The notes under the pieces are model-generated. The model was not told the DNA's origin and searched no databases. It saw only the letters and a list, made by a program, of their open reading frames with translations. Position numbers and translations under genes: made by a program. A stretch of DNA of 14,158 bases from Dictyocoela muelleri (Eukaryota > Microsporidia): positions 1 to 14,158 of the forward strand of contig SDVU01000382.1 of assembly GCA_016256075.1 (NCBI GenBank), in the 5' to 3' direction. Positions 8,256 through 14,158 of this stretch are shown one piece after another (position 1 is the first letter of the stretch; each line of letters opens with the position of its first letter).

Positions 8256-8775
8256 GATAATTAATGGATTTATCATTATAAGTTATTTTTTATCTAATGT
8301 TTATGCTGTGACGATATTTCGGAAAAAAATTAGACAAAAATTTTAAACAAAAAACCTGAAATTTCATCTGAGACGGAATTTCAGATAGCTTTCTATAATA
8401 TTCTATTTAAAGTGTAATTTTTTAAAATAATTTTTTGGGACAATAAAATAGTGCGATGTTCCGTGTACAAAATTTGAGAATAAAAACTAGATACTCGCCT
8501 CAGGCGAGATTTCGAGTAATAATAAGAAGTCTCATTCGAACGAAAATTTTATCAATTTGATAAAACAAATATTAAAAAAATATAATTTATATATTTATAA
8601 TTAAAAAAAATCTTAATTACTGTAAGTTTTCACTCGGTTCACACTAGATGCCGCTAAACAAGAAGAATAAATAGAGTTTATAGAATGCATATTTTTAATT
8701 TTTTTCTAAATTTTTATATAGTTTTATAAAAGAATTCATCGCCTCTTTATTTCCAAACCATTCAACATCCAATCA
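8256..8775. other. A+T-rich flank with short palindromes
   Basis: No gene is seen. 8310-8405 resembles an inverted copy of 6180-6245 (candidate MULE TIR) and contains GAAATTTCATCTGAGACGG. CTCGCCT-C-AGGCGAG at 8494-8508 is a perfect 7-bp-arm palindrome, with a second CGAGT at 8513-8517. It is GC-rich against its surroundings and may be another transposon end. Confidence 0.35.
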
Positions 8776-8907
8776 AGATATAAACATTGATATTTTACTT
8801 GTTTCAGTTATCGAATGACCAATTATCATCTGAGCAACAACCAATGTACGAATCCGTGTTGGATAAATGTAATTATTCTCCCCGAAGACATCAATGTAAT
8901 TATTTTC
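8776..8907 (-). pseudogene. Short unidentified coding-like segment
   Basis: A 44-codon open stretch between stops on the minus strand, with no start, contains YPTRIRTLVVAQMIIGHSIT, an unusually ordinary protein composition for this DNA. A small internal duplication (ENNYI twice) reflects a repeated AATGTAATTATT on the plus strand. It lies just beyond the C-terminal end of the second Merlin copy. Family unknown; it may be chance. Confidence 0.2.
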
Positions 8908-9044
8908 TTATTGAAAGCATCGATTCTATTTTTTTTCCATACAATTTTTTTTTATTATAAAATGGTGTAATATAAATCTCTGAAATCTAATGAAATATAA
9001 AATATAATTATCTATACAAAAATAATATTCAGAAAACAATAAAA

Positions 9045-9311
9045 CTACTTAAATTTTGATAAATTAAATATTTCACTGCACTAGATAGATACTGTTTTCA
9101 TAATAAAAACAAAATTCCCGAAAGAAATTTGCCTTTTTTACACGCCTTTCTCTTTTTTAATTTATATATTTGGCTCATTGTTAAAGGTTTCCGACAACTT
9201 GTGTATATGATATCGATACATGATTTATATTTCATATTTATATCTTACTGTATCACGTTCATATGTGTAATTTCTTAACAATATATGAACGGTGTTAATC
9301 GGTCTATATAT
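9045..9311 (-). pseudogene. Merlin transposase copy 2, C-terminal part
   Basis: Reading leftwards from the MULE, HLTAYIDR (a possible T-D-E-H-type second acidic motif, Asp codon at 9302-9304) is followed by RNYTYERDTVRYKYE. Next comes HIHKLSETFNN, the HTQxIESFNN-type motif with its Glu codon at 9189-9191, then IKKEKGV and ISFGNFVFIMKTVS..EIFNL, the usual Merlin tail. From RNYTYERD to the terminal TAG at 9045-9047 all lies in one frame, interrupted by several stops. The N-terminal part is at 10924-11470, across the inserted MULE. Confidence 0.75.
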
Positions 9312-9322
9312 GCTGTTAGGTG
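9312..9322 (+). repeat. 11-bp target-site duplication of MULE copy 2, left
   Basis: GCTGTTAGGTG is repeated exactly at 10924-10934. Both copies abut the inverted termini of the MULE, and both belong to Merlin coding sequence (H-L-T-A on the minus strand). Confidence 0.85.
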
Positions 9323-10923
9323 GCTTCGTCGCGATTCGCCCCATGGAGAGAATCGCGACGGTTTTCGACAAAAAAAATATTTTTTTGTTTATTTTTATAC
9401 GTTAAATGTCAAAAAAATAGTTATTTAAATAAAATTTTGAAAAAATATAAGATGTAAAAAAATGATCAATTAGTTTTTATTTTAAATAAAGAAGCGGTAT
9501 TTTTTAAAAAGGAAGATCATAAAATTTATCATAATCTAAAATTAGCTTCCTAAATCGCGATTCATTATTTAGATTATTTGTAACTGTATATCGGTTCTGA
9601 AGTAATTTAATAATTTCAAATTCTACTTTTTTTGCTCCTTTATCAATTCTTCTACTAAAATTGTTATACTTAGATTGGAAATACGAATGTTAAAATTCAA
9701 TGATCGGTGCCACTCTTAATTGCATTCGTTGTAAGTGAACAATCAGACGTATTTCTTGGAATGGAGCTCCGAAATTTTATTGAAAAAACATTAATACGTT
9801 CTTTGAAATCATTCTTCAAATAAAATTCCTTAAACCGATTCCAAATTATAAAAATATTCTTGTTATCGCTTTTATTATTTAAATATTCTTCATAAAGATG
9901 AAAGTTTTTTTATTTTTCATTGTCTGGCAAAAAAAGAAAATTCCATAATTATTTTTAAATCATTTTTAAATGAATTATTTTCCTTGTGATGATTAGCTAT
10001 TTTTTTTAAGAAAACTGTATATATTCTGACAAAAATAAAAAAACAACCGTTTATTTGTGTTTCAGGGGAAATTTTTGCAAATTATATTAGTGCTGATTGT
10101 TCAAAATCAATAATATTTCTTTTCGGGTAAGTAATTGAATTATTTTTCAAAAACAAAAATCCCTTTTCATATCAAATTTGCGTTTTTCCTTTCATAATAA
10201 AATAAACTAAGGGGGGAAATTTACCATCTAAAATGCCTAAAATTGTATATATTTGATAAAAATTTCTAGGAAATAATCAGAATATTCCATCAGTTATCCA
10301 AGTAGAACACATAGATAGATTATATAAATTTTCTTTTGTACTAAATATTATAATGCGATTTTGGCATTCGACCCCAGAATCATATAAATAAAAAAGATCT
10401 CCTGTTTGTATTCGTTTAATTGAATCACAAATATAAAATTTGTTATCATTTATCTAAAATATTAATATTTTTTCGCGTTTTTGACACAATTTTTCGAAGG
10501 TTCGTATATTTGTTTGATTTTATTATTGCCTCTGGCGATAAATTTTTGATTGCAAAATTCACAATGTTCCTTTGAGTTTTTTCAGTAATTAAAGATATTT
10601 GTTTTATAATTTCCACGGTGTATAAAGCTTCGTTTTCCCTGAAAAATTTTGCAAATGGTTATGTTTTTTTCACTTAAAATTGTATAATTATTTGAAGCTA
10701 CTACTTAGCCACTGCATTTGCGTTAGAACACCACCAGAATATATGTATGTTATTTTTATAACTGACTGAATAGCTATAACCATTGTATAAAAGAATTTTC
10801 CCACTTCCTTTTGACGATATTTTTTTGGTTTTTTCATATTATATTAGACATTAAAGGTAAAAAAAAGATTTTTTTGTCGAAAACCGTAGCGAGTCACCCC
10901 GCAGGGTGAAACACGACACAAAG
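9323..10923 (-). mobile_element. Mutator-like element (MULE) copy 2, 1601 bp
   Basis: The terminal inverted repeats are about 65 bp. The left end reads CTTCGTCGCGATTCGCCC ... ACGGTTTTCGACAAAAAAA. The right end, reverse complemented, reads CTTTGTGTCGTGTTTCACCC ... ACGGTTTTCGACAAAAAAA. The inner 19 bases are identical. Each end is itself foldback-prone (GTCGCGATTC / GAATCGCGAC at the left). An exact 11-bp duplication flanks the element. The interior carries a FLYWCH-plus-MULE transposase on the minus strand, decayed by stops and frame changes. It is inserted in the Merlin transposase of copy 2, so it is younger than that copy. Confidence 0.9.
9490..10837 (-). pseudogene. FLYWCH-MULE transposase, broken
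   Basis: Near 10704-10799 the minus strand reads KILLYNGYSYSVSYKNN then FWWCSNA, the first half of a FLYWCH finger. A helical linker follows (LYTVEIIKQISLITEKT, NLSPEAIIKSNKY). The catalytic part from about 10381 down to 9985 stays in one frame for some 130 codons. In order it shows WITDGIF with the first Asp at 10289-10291, NFYQIYTILGIL, FPPLVYFIMKGKTQI, IDFEQSAL and a GCFF-I-F-V-R block. That block is normally G-C-x-F-H, so the His is lost. In-frame stops follow ITDGIF, TQI and SALI, and the C-terminal third changes frame repeatedly. An ATG at 10835-10837 would suit the start but is in a different frame from the finger. Confidence 0.85.
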
Positions 10924-10934
10924 GCTGTTAGGTG
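10924..10934 (+). repeat. 11-bp target-site duplication of MULE copy 2, right
   Basis: GCTGTTAGGTG is identical to 9312-9322. On the minus strand it continues Merlin coding (CGAGACACCTAACAGC, R-H-L-T-A). Confidence 0.85.
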
Positions 10935-11470
10935 TCTCGTGATTAATAATTATAAGAATTATTTTTTCCATCCTTTTTTAAGAATAATGGCAACAGTGGC
11001 TCTAATTAGCATGCCTTCTATTTCTACAAGAACATCTGCTTTATTTGATGGTGAAAGAGCCCGGATGTGCTTAAACTTATAATTGAGCATCATTTAATCA
11101 ATTTGTCAAAACTCTCAGTACCACCTAATTTGACGTTTTTAAATCAGATTCAGGCATATTATCGACTATTTTCCAAACAAATAGATCGATAAAGCTGGTA
11201 GTTTTCTTTAAATTTGATTTAATGCTGTGTAGCGGGGCTCTAACAGTGTATTTTATTAGAATATCGAATATTTTATGAAAATCAGCAGGGTGAAAGAGAA
11301 TAATGTATTTAAAATTACGGGTAAATATTTTATGTAATTCTAGCAGTATTTATTCATACATCTCCGGGCTACTCCATCTTTATTTATTTGCTAATTTACC
11401 GAATTACACGAATTATTACACAAGGTGCAAATTCTATATTTTGCTAAAACACCCCATCCATAGCAAAAAA
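10935..11470 (-). pseudogene. Merlin transposase copy 2, N-terminal part
   Basis: Starting at about 11470, WGVLAKYRICTLCNN gives the first CxxC of the zinc ribbon (Cys codons at 11427 and 11418). DGVARRCMNKYC gives the second pair (11358, 11343). FIDLFVWKIVDNMPESD is part of the helical linker. QID (first catalytic Asp at 11097-11099) is followed by a stop in the place of Glu, then MLNYKFKHIRALSPSNK, VEIEGMLIRATVAII and, before the MULE, the KKGWKK stretch corresponding to DKKAETLIPII. Open pieces at 11128-11349 and 10959-11093 are in different frames, so it is dead. The plus-strand frame at 11303-11503 is a shadow. Confidence 0.75.
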
Positions 11471-11550
11471 TCTACAACTATAGGAATTTACTTATTATTC
11501 TAAATATTCTGAAGTAAGCATAGGTTCAATAATTTATTATGTTTTATAAA
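11471..11550. other. A+T-rich spacer
   Basis: This may include the first residues of Merlin copy 2 on the minus strand. Nothing else is seen. Confidence 0.2.
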
Positions 11551-11551
11551 T

Positions 11552-11735
11552 GTCATTTTTTTCTCCCCGTGGGGAATAATGACAATTATTCCTTATTTTA
11601 TCGAAATACATCCCAACACCTAGGAAGTCTCTTTTCTTTCACTATATAATATGCCAATTCTTAATCAGTTATACCATATTGAAACAACTGTTTATTGCTA
11701 TTATAATTATAAAGTTTACCGCTTAATTTCATCTC
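11552..11735 (-). repeat. tRNA-derived SINE-like repeat, copy 1 (degenerate)
   Basis: On the minus strand, GTTTCAATATGGTATAACTG then ATTAAGAA (about 11659-11685) resembles the D-arm/A-box region of a tRNA. It is followed by CCTAGGTGTTGGGATG (11609-11624) and a palindrome with CCCC-GT-GGGG at its centre (11552-11583, outer arms GTCATT/AATGAC). The same order of parts and about 70% identity over some 120 bases is found at 13965-14099, in the same orientation. No B box is recognisable in this copy. The SINE interpretation is tentative; the two-copy relationship is directly visible. Confidence 0.45.
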
Positions 11736-11937
11736 AAAGTATTTATCAAATTGACTTTAAAACAATCCAAATATTGATACATGAACTTGCATTCAAGTTT
11801 GTAAACTAGTAAGCTATCTATCCCATTTCAATTATTATTTTGTGTTTATGTTTACTCAATTAATTTTTGTTCCAATAATTATTAAATTATCACAACTAAC
11901 ATCTTTCTAAGGTTATCGTAAATTTAAAAATATGATA
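11736..11937. other. Intergenic A+T-rich stretch
   Basis: I see no gene or repeat in this region upstream of the lectin-like gene. Confidence 0.3.
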
Positions 11938-12099
11938 TTTCAAACCAACTTAAAATAATTTAATTTCAAATCAATTTTAATCGTTTTAATTAACCTTCAA
12001 TTCATTTTAATCAATTTTCAAATAATTCATTTAAAATAACCTTTCAAATAATTTCATTTCAAATCAACTTTCAAATAATTTAAATTCATTTTTAACTAA
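11938..12099 (+). repeat. Degenerate TTTCAAATAATT repeats before the gene
   Basis: TTTCAAATAATT, TTTCAAATCAA and close variants recur at least six times (for example at 11965, 12017, 12042, 12057, 12069), often followed by a T-rich run ending in AACC. Two or more longer units end ...TAACC (about 11992-11996, 12037-12041, 12097-12101). The array ends exactly at the start codon. It is likely a decayed minisatellite and may include the 5' untranslated region and promoter. The downstream reading frame stays open through the repeats back to 12035, but with no ATG. Confidence 0.5.
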
Positions 12100-12103
12100 C
12101 CCC
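12100..12103 (+). promoter_or_regulatory. CCCC motif directly before start codon
   Basis: CCCC abuts the ATG at 12104 in a stretch almost without other C-runs. CCC- or GGG-like motifs immediately upstream of start codons are a recognised feature of microsporidian genes. The motif supports this start and this kind of organism. Confidence 0.45.
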
Positions 12104-12934
12104 ATGATATTTTTTTTCATAACAAGACTCTTTTCAAAAACACAACCTCGCGAATATTTCAATTTACAAGAAAAACTTTGCCTTTTTAGTCCAGCAGTCG
12201 ATGAGAATGGTAGAAGTGAAAAATTTGATTTTAATGGTGATTTTGTAGCACTCGCATATTCTAATCTTGAAACGTATTTGCGCCTTGGATATGGTGGAGT
12301 TGGCAGTTATGGTTCTTTCTATTCTAAGAATCAACTTGAAAGCGACGATTTTCGGATTGATTTAAGGATGAATCTTGTAACTAGAAAGAAAGGTTCTATG
12401 GGGTTTTGGGTTACTAAAGGTGATTGGGAGAATGGGGATTTTTATGGTCGTAGTGGTAATATTGAAGGTTTACTTGTTACGCTTGAAGTGGATTCCGAGA
12501 ATAATAAACCACCGACTTTTAGATATTTTCTAGGCAATGCTAATCTTAATAGCAACCTGAATGATTTTATGAGTAATGAATTTCCAATGAATGAATTGAG
12601 GAGTCGTATTGTAGTCAGAATTGAAAATAAAAAGAATATCCTGAAAATAATGGCTGGTACAAATCTAAATGCCTTGAGACTCTTATTTAAAATTAAGAAT
12701 TCGGGTTTAGGTGTTGGATATAAATTTGGAGCTTCCGGAGTTAATGAATCTAAAAATTCGGAAATAAGGTTCTTGGCCGTAAGAACGTCATATGTTGATT
12801 TTAGAGAACCTGAAAATATTTTTATAACTGGTGAAGGGGAGAGATCTAATGTTATGGTTTGGACTGTTTTTGTATTTGCATCTATAGTTGTTGGATTTAT
12901 GATATTCAAACCTAAAGATAAAAAAAGAAAATAA
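12104..12934 (+). CDS. L-type lectin-like ER/Golgi cargo receptor, type I membrane protein
   Basis: This 276-residue protein is the only intact gene in the window and is more G+C-rich than its surroundings. Residues 1-12 (MIFFFITRLFSK) are a short hydrophobic leader, possibly a signal peptide. Residues about 17-235 look like the beta-sandwich of the L-type (legume-like) lectin family: FDFNGDFVAL (41-50), YLRLGYGGVGSYGSF (58-72), FRIDLRMNL (83-91), KGSMGFWVTKGDW (96-108, the place of G-x-D-G-x-x-F/W), GDFYGRSGNIEGLLVTLEVD (111-130). The Asp and Asn residues that bind calcium and sugar in ERGIC-53 are not clearly kept (G-S-M-G and LEVDSENN), so sugar binding is uncertain. Residues about 249-268 form one membrane span. 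The cytosolic tail ends KKRK, a KKXX dilysine COPI retrieval signal. ERGIC-53/Emp46-47 proteins cycle between ER and Golgi carrying glycoprotein cargo; that role is inferred. The protein is shorter than animal ERGIC-53 and lacks its coiled-coil stalk. The start is supported by the adjacent CCCC. The minus-strand frame at 12442-12909 is a shadow. Confidence 0.85.
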   Translation: MIFFFITRLFSKTQPREYFNLQEKLCLFSPAVDENGRSEKFDFNGDFVALAYSNLETYLRLGYGGVGSYGSFYSKNQLESDDFRIDLRMNLVTRKKGSMGFWVTKGDWENGDFYGRSGNIEGLLVTLEVDSENNKPPTFRYFLGNANLNSNLNDFMSNEFPMNELRSRIVVRIENKKNILKIMAGTNLNALRLLFKIKNSGLGVGYKFGASGVNESKNSEIRFLAVRTSYVDFREPENIFITGEGERSNVMVWTVFVFASIVVGFMIFKPKDKKRK

Positions 12935-12935
12935 A
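12930..12935 (+). promoter_or_regulatory. AATAAA polyadenylation signal overlapping the stop
   Basis: AATAAA spans the TAA stop codon (12932-12934). Very short 3' ends with the signal at or inside the stop are common in compact microsporidian genes. Confidence 0.45.
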
Positions 12936-13384
12936 TTGTATTGCTTGGTGTTTTTTATTTCATTTATACCTCGGGAAATCTTTATTTTTAAAAAATAAAA
13001 ATTGTCACGAGTACAACGTTTGCTTTCATTTTAAATTATATGAATTTTGAGATATTGTACTTTTTAACTTAACATTAATGCATTTAGAAAATGCAATTTT
13101 AGAAACAAATAAATTTTATTAGATTATAATAACTTATTAAACATATTTAAATTTATTAAACTTTTTTTGAAAAATATTCTGAATATCATCAAAAAAAGAC
13201 AAACTCGAACCAAAATTAAAGTACAATTGAGTCACAAATCAAAATTTCTATCTTTAGGTATTATTTTTTTAATTCATTAGATTCATTTAAGTAGTTTTAT
13301 ATAAATTTATGTTAATTATCTTGTTCGCTTGAGGAACGAGCTCTGATAAGGGTCGATGTTTAAATTAAGCGTAGATTGGATCTA
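12936..13384. other. A+T-rich intergenic region
   Basis: No gene is seen. TTTATTTTTAAAAAATAAA at about 12981-12999 is a weak A/T hairpin. CTTGTTC ... GAACGAG at 13320-13339 is a 7-bp-arm hairpin with one mismatch. Neither has an evident role. Confidence 0.3.
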
Positions 13385-13500
13385 GACTGGTGATTCCCAA
13401 AATTTTTCAATGCATGGACTCTTTTTCATATTTAAAATTTCGTAAGACCCCCTAAATGTTAAAAAATCTTAGAATTTCATTAAATAAACCAAATGAAATG
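13385..13500 (+). mobile_element. hAT-like element end, second family (fragment)
   Basis: GACTGGTGATTCCCAAAATT begins a stretch that continues with TTCAATGCATGGACTC, then AAAATTTCGTAAGACCCCCT and AAATGTTAAAAAATCTTAG. Ends of the form CAGTGGTTCCCAAACTTTTT followed by ACCCC-containing sequence are typical of hAT elements in animals. It resembles the fragment at 1-160 in style but not closely in sequence. No matching opposite end is in the window. Confidence 0.4.
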
Positions 13501-13739
13501 AAATAATGATATATTAAAATTCTAAAAAAAGATTTTTACAGTATTTAAGAGTCTCGCCTTCGTTTAAACCAACTAAAAAATATTAAATCGTCATATATAA
13601 GAGAAAATTATATAGTTTTTATCATTCAAAGTCGAAAAAATGCGAGTTATCTTCAGTTATAACAAAAATAATTTTTTAGAAACTTTTTAAATTCGATAAA
13701 ACAAAATTATTTTTATAATTATATATATAATATATTACA
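13501..13739. other. A+T-rich stretch
   Basis: No gene or clear repeat is seen. It may be the interior of the hAT-like fragment before it. Confidence 0.25.
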
Positions 13740-14158
13740 TGTTGACAACAACCATGGCTGCCAACCCGAAGAGTTGTCTCCTACCTTGTATCTGCGACCT
13801 TGGGTTCTTTGTGTTAATATAATACGTCACTTCCTAAGCTACCCAGAATCCCAGCTGTATATGAGATTTTCATTTTATCAATGACTCAGCAGGATACAGG
13901 TAATTAGTGGCTTTTCATGAATTTTTATTTTTCTCTGCTTTTTGCCGAGATGCGTCGCCGCACTCATCTCCACACCTAGGAGAGCCCCTTCTACTTCATT
14001 TTCATATTAGACAAAGTCTTAATCAGCTATACCACTCTGGAACAACTGGATATTATACTATAAATATATAGTTATGACCGATTAATGTCATTCCCTCATT
14101 ATTTATTAAAGAGTGACGTCAGCGGGATTCGAACCACGATACTTAAATTTTACATTCA
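13740..14158 (-). repeat. tRNA-derived SINE-like repeat cluster, copy 2
   Basis: Composition rises sharply in G+C here. In minus-strand order there are three parts. At the window edge is a tRNA T-arm-like GGTTCGAATCCCGCTGACGT (14116-14135). Next, GTTCCAGAGTGGTATAGCTG then ATTAAGAC (14016-14043) resembles an A box/D arm. CCTAGGTGTGGAGATG (13965-13980) follows and leads into a palindrome GAGATG ... CATCTC (13948-13971). The block at 13740-13860 (containing CAACCATGGCTGCCAACCC and TCTGCGACCTTGGGTTC) looks like further repeat body. 13965-14099 is about 70% identical to 11609-11735. tRNA heads with a conserved body are the build of SINEs, but the ends and a tail are not defined. Confidence 0.45.
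14113..14145 (-). other. tRNA T-arm-like (RNA polymerase III B-box) sequence
   Basis: GGTTCGAATCC at 14125-14135 (minus strand) is a perfect B-box consensus, followed by CGCTGACGTCA, which resembles the 3' acceptor half of a tRNA-Ser. The T-stem does not pair properly: the 5' side CGTGG is opposite CCCGC. The rest of any tRNA would lie outside the window. A tRNA-derived repeat or a decayed tRNA is more likely than an intact tRNA gene. Confidence 0.4.

Larger units (their letters stand above)
6180..8405 (+). mobile_element. Mutator-like element (MULE), decayed copy 1
   Basis: A FLYWCH finger (from about 6320) and a MULE transposase (to about 8255) lie between candidate degenerate TIRs. The minus strand of 6180-6245 (GACGAAATTTCG ... 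AAAACCCGAAATT ... TCTCAGAC) resembles the plus strand of 8310-8405 (GACGATATTTCG ... AAAACCTGAAATT ... TCTGAGAC). The outermost ends and target duplication were not found. The coding part is broken by frame changes and stops, and a separate TIR element lies in the finger region. The transposase call is firm; the TIR limits are tentative. Confidence 0.6.
9045..11470 (-). mobile_element. Merlin DNA transposon copy 2, split by a MULE
   Basis: The two transposase parts lie on the same strand, in the right order, on either side of the 1.6-kb MULE. With the MULE and one copy of its 11-bp duplication removed, the coding part would be about 0.8 kb, normal for Merlin. It belongs to a different subfamily from copy 1 (MLNYKFK ... 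SPSNKADVLVEIEG instead of MFHYKQK). The transposon's own terminal repeats were not identified. Confidence 0.7.

Noticed and set aside
11303-11503. 66-codon forward open frame
   Set aside because: It is antisense to the zinc-ribbon part of Merlin copy 2, which has clear Cys-pair motifs on the other strand.
12442-12909. 155-codon open frame on the minus strand
   Set aside because: It is antisense to the intact lectin-like gene, with an L/S/I-rich composition expected from the complement of that gene.
14113-14158. Intact tRNA gene at the right edge
   Set aside because: The B box is perfect but the T-stem does not pair, and the remaining arms are outside the window. A tRNA-derived repeat fits better.
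1-14158. CRISPR array, rRNA gene or multi-gene defence-type system
   Set aside because: There are no regularly spaced repeats and no rRNA-like conserved blocks. Only one intact protein gene exists, so no multi-gene system can be supported.

Overview
The window is very A+T-rich and intron-poor. It looks like a transposon-filled stretch of a microsporidian genome, or that of a similarly reduced eukaryote. The main reasons are in one gene. A 276-codon uninterrupted reading frame has a CCCC run abutting its ATG and an AATAAA that overlaps its stop codon, both recurrent in microsporidian genes. The transposon mix (Merlin/IS1595-like, MULE, Ty3-like) fits the larger microsporidian genomes. Some repeats (hAT-type ends, a tRNA-derived SINE-like sequence) look more like animal repeats, so host transfer or an animal origin of the contig cannot be excluded from sequence alone.

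Layout: 1-160 is the end of a hAT-like element, followed by a strong hairpin. 448-1280 (+) is a decayed Merlin transposase with candidate repeat arms on both sides. About 1960-3480 is a broken Ty3/gypsy-type retroelement fossil. 4034-4885 is a non-autonomous TIR element with a 10-bp target duplication. It carries a second, smaller TIR element (4312-4475) with its own 8-bp duplication. 4896-6300 is decayed sequence with one unidentified coding-like piece. 6300-8255 (+) is a decayed MULE with a FLYWCH zinc finger; a TIR element sits in the finger region and part of the finger is present twice. 9045-11470 (-) is a second Merlin transposase split by a 1.6-kb MULE (9323-10923) that has long TIRs and a perfect 11-bp target duplication.

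11551-11735 and 13740-14158 hold two related tRNA-like, palindrome-bearing repeats on the minus strand. Between them is the only intact gene, at 12104-12934. It encodes a type I membrane protein with an L-type lectin-like lumenal domain, one C-terminal membrane span and a KKXX ER-retrieval tail, so it is probably a cargo receptor of the ERGIC-53/Emp46-47 kind.

There is no operon and no evident multi-gene system. The story is one secretory-pathway gene among nested, mostly dead transposons. The order of some insertions can be read directly: Merlin before MULE at 9-11 kb, and the large TIR element before the small one at 4 kb.
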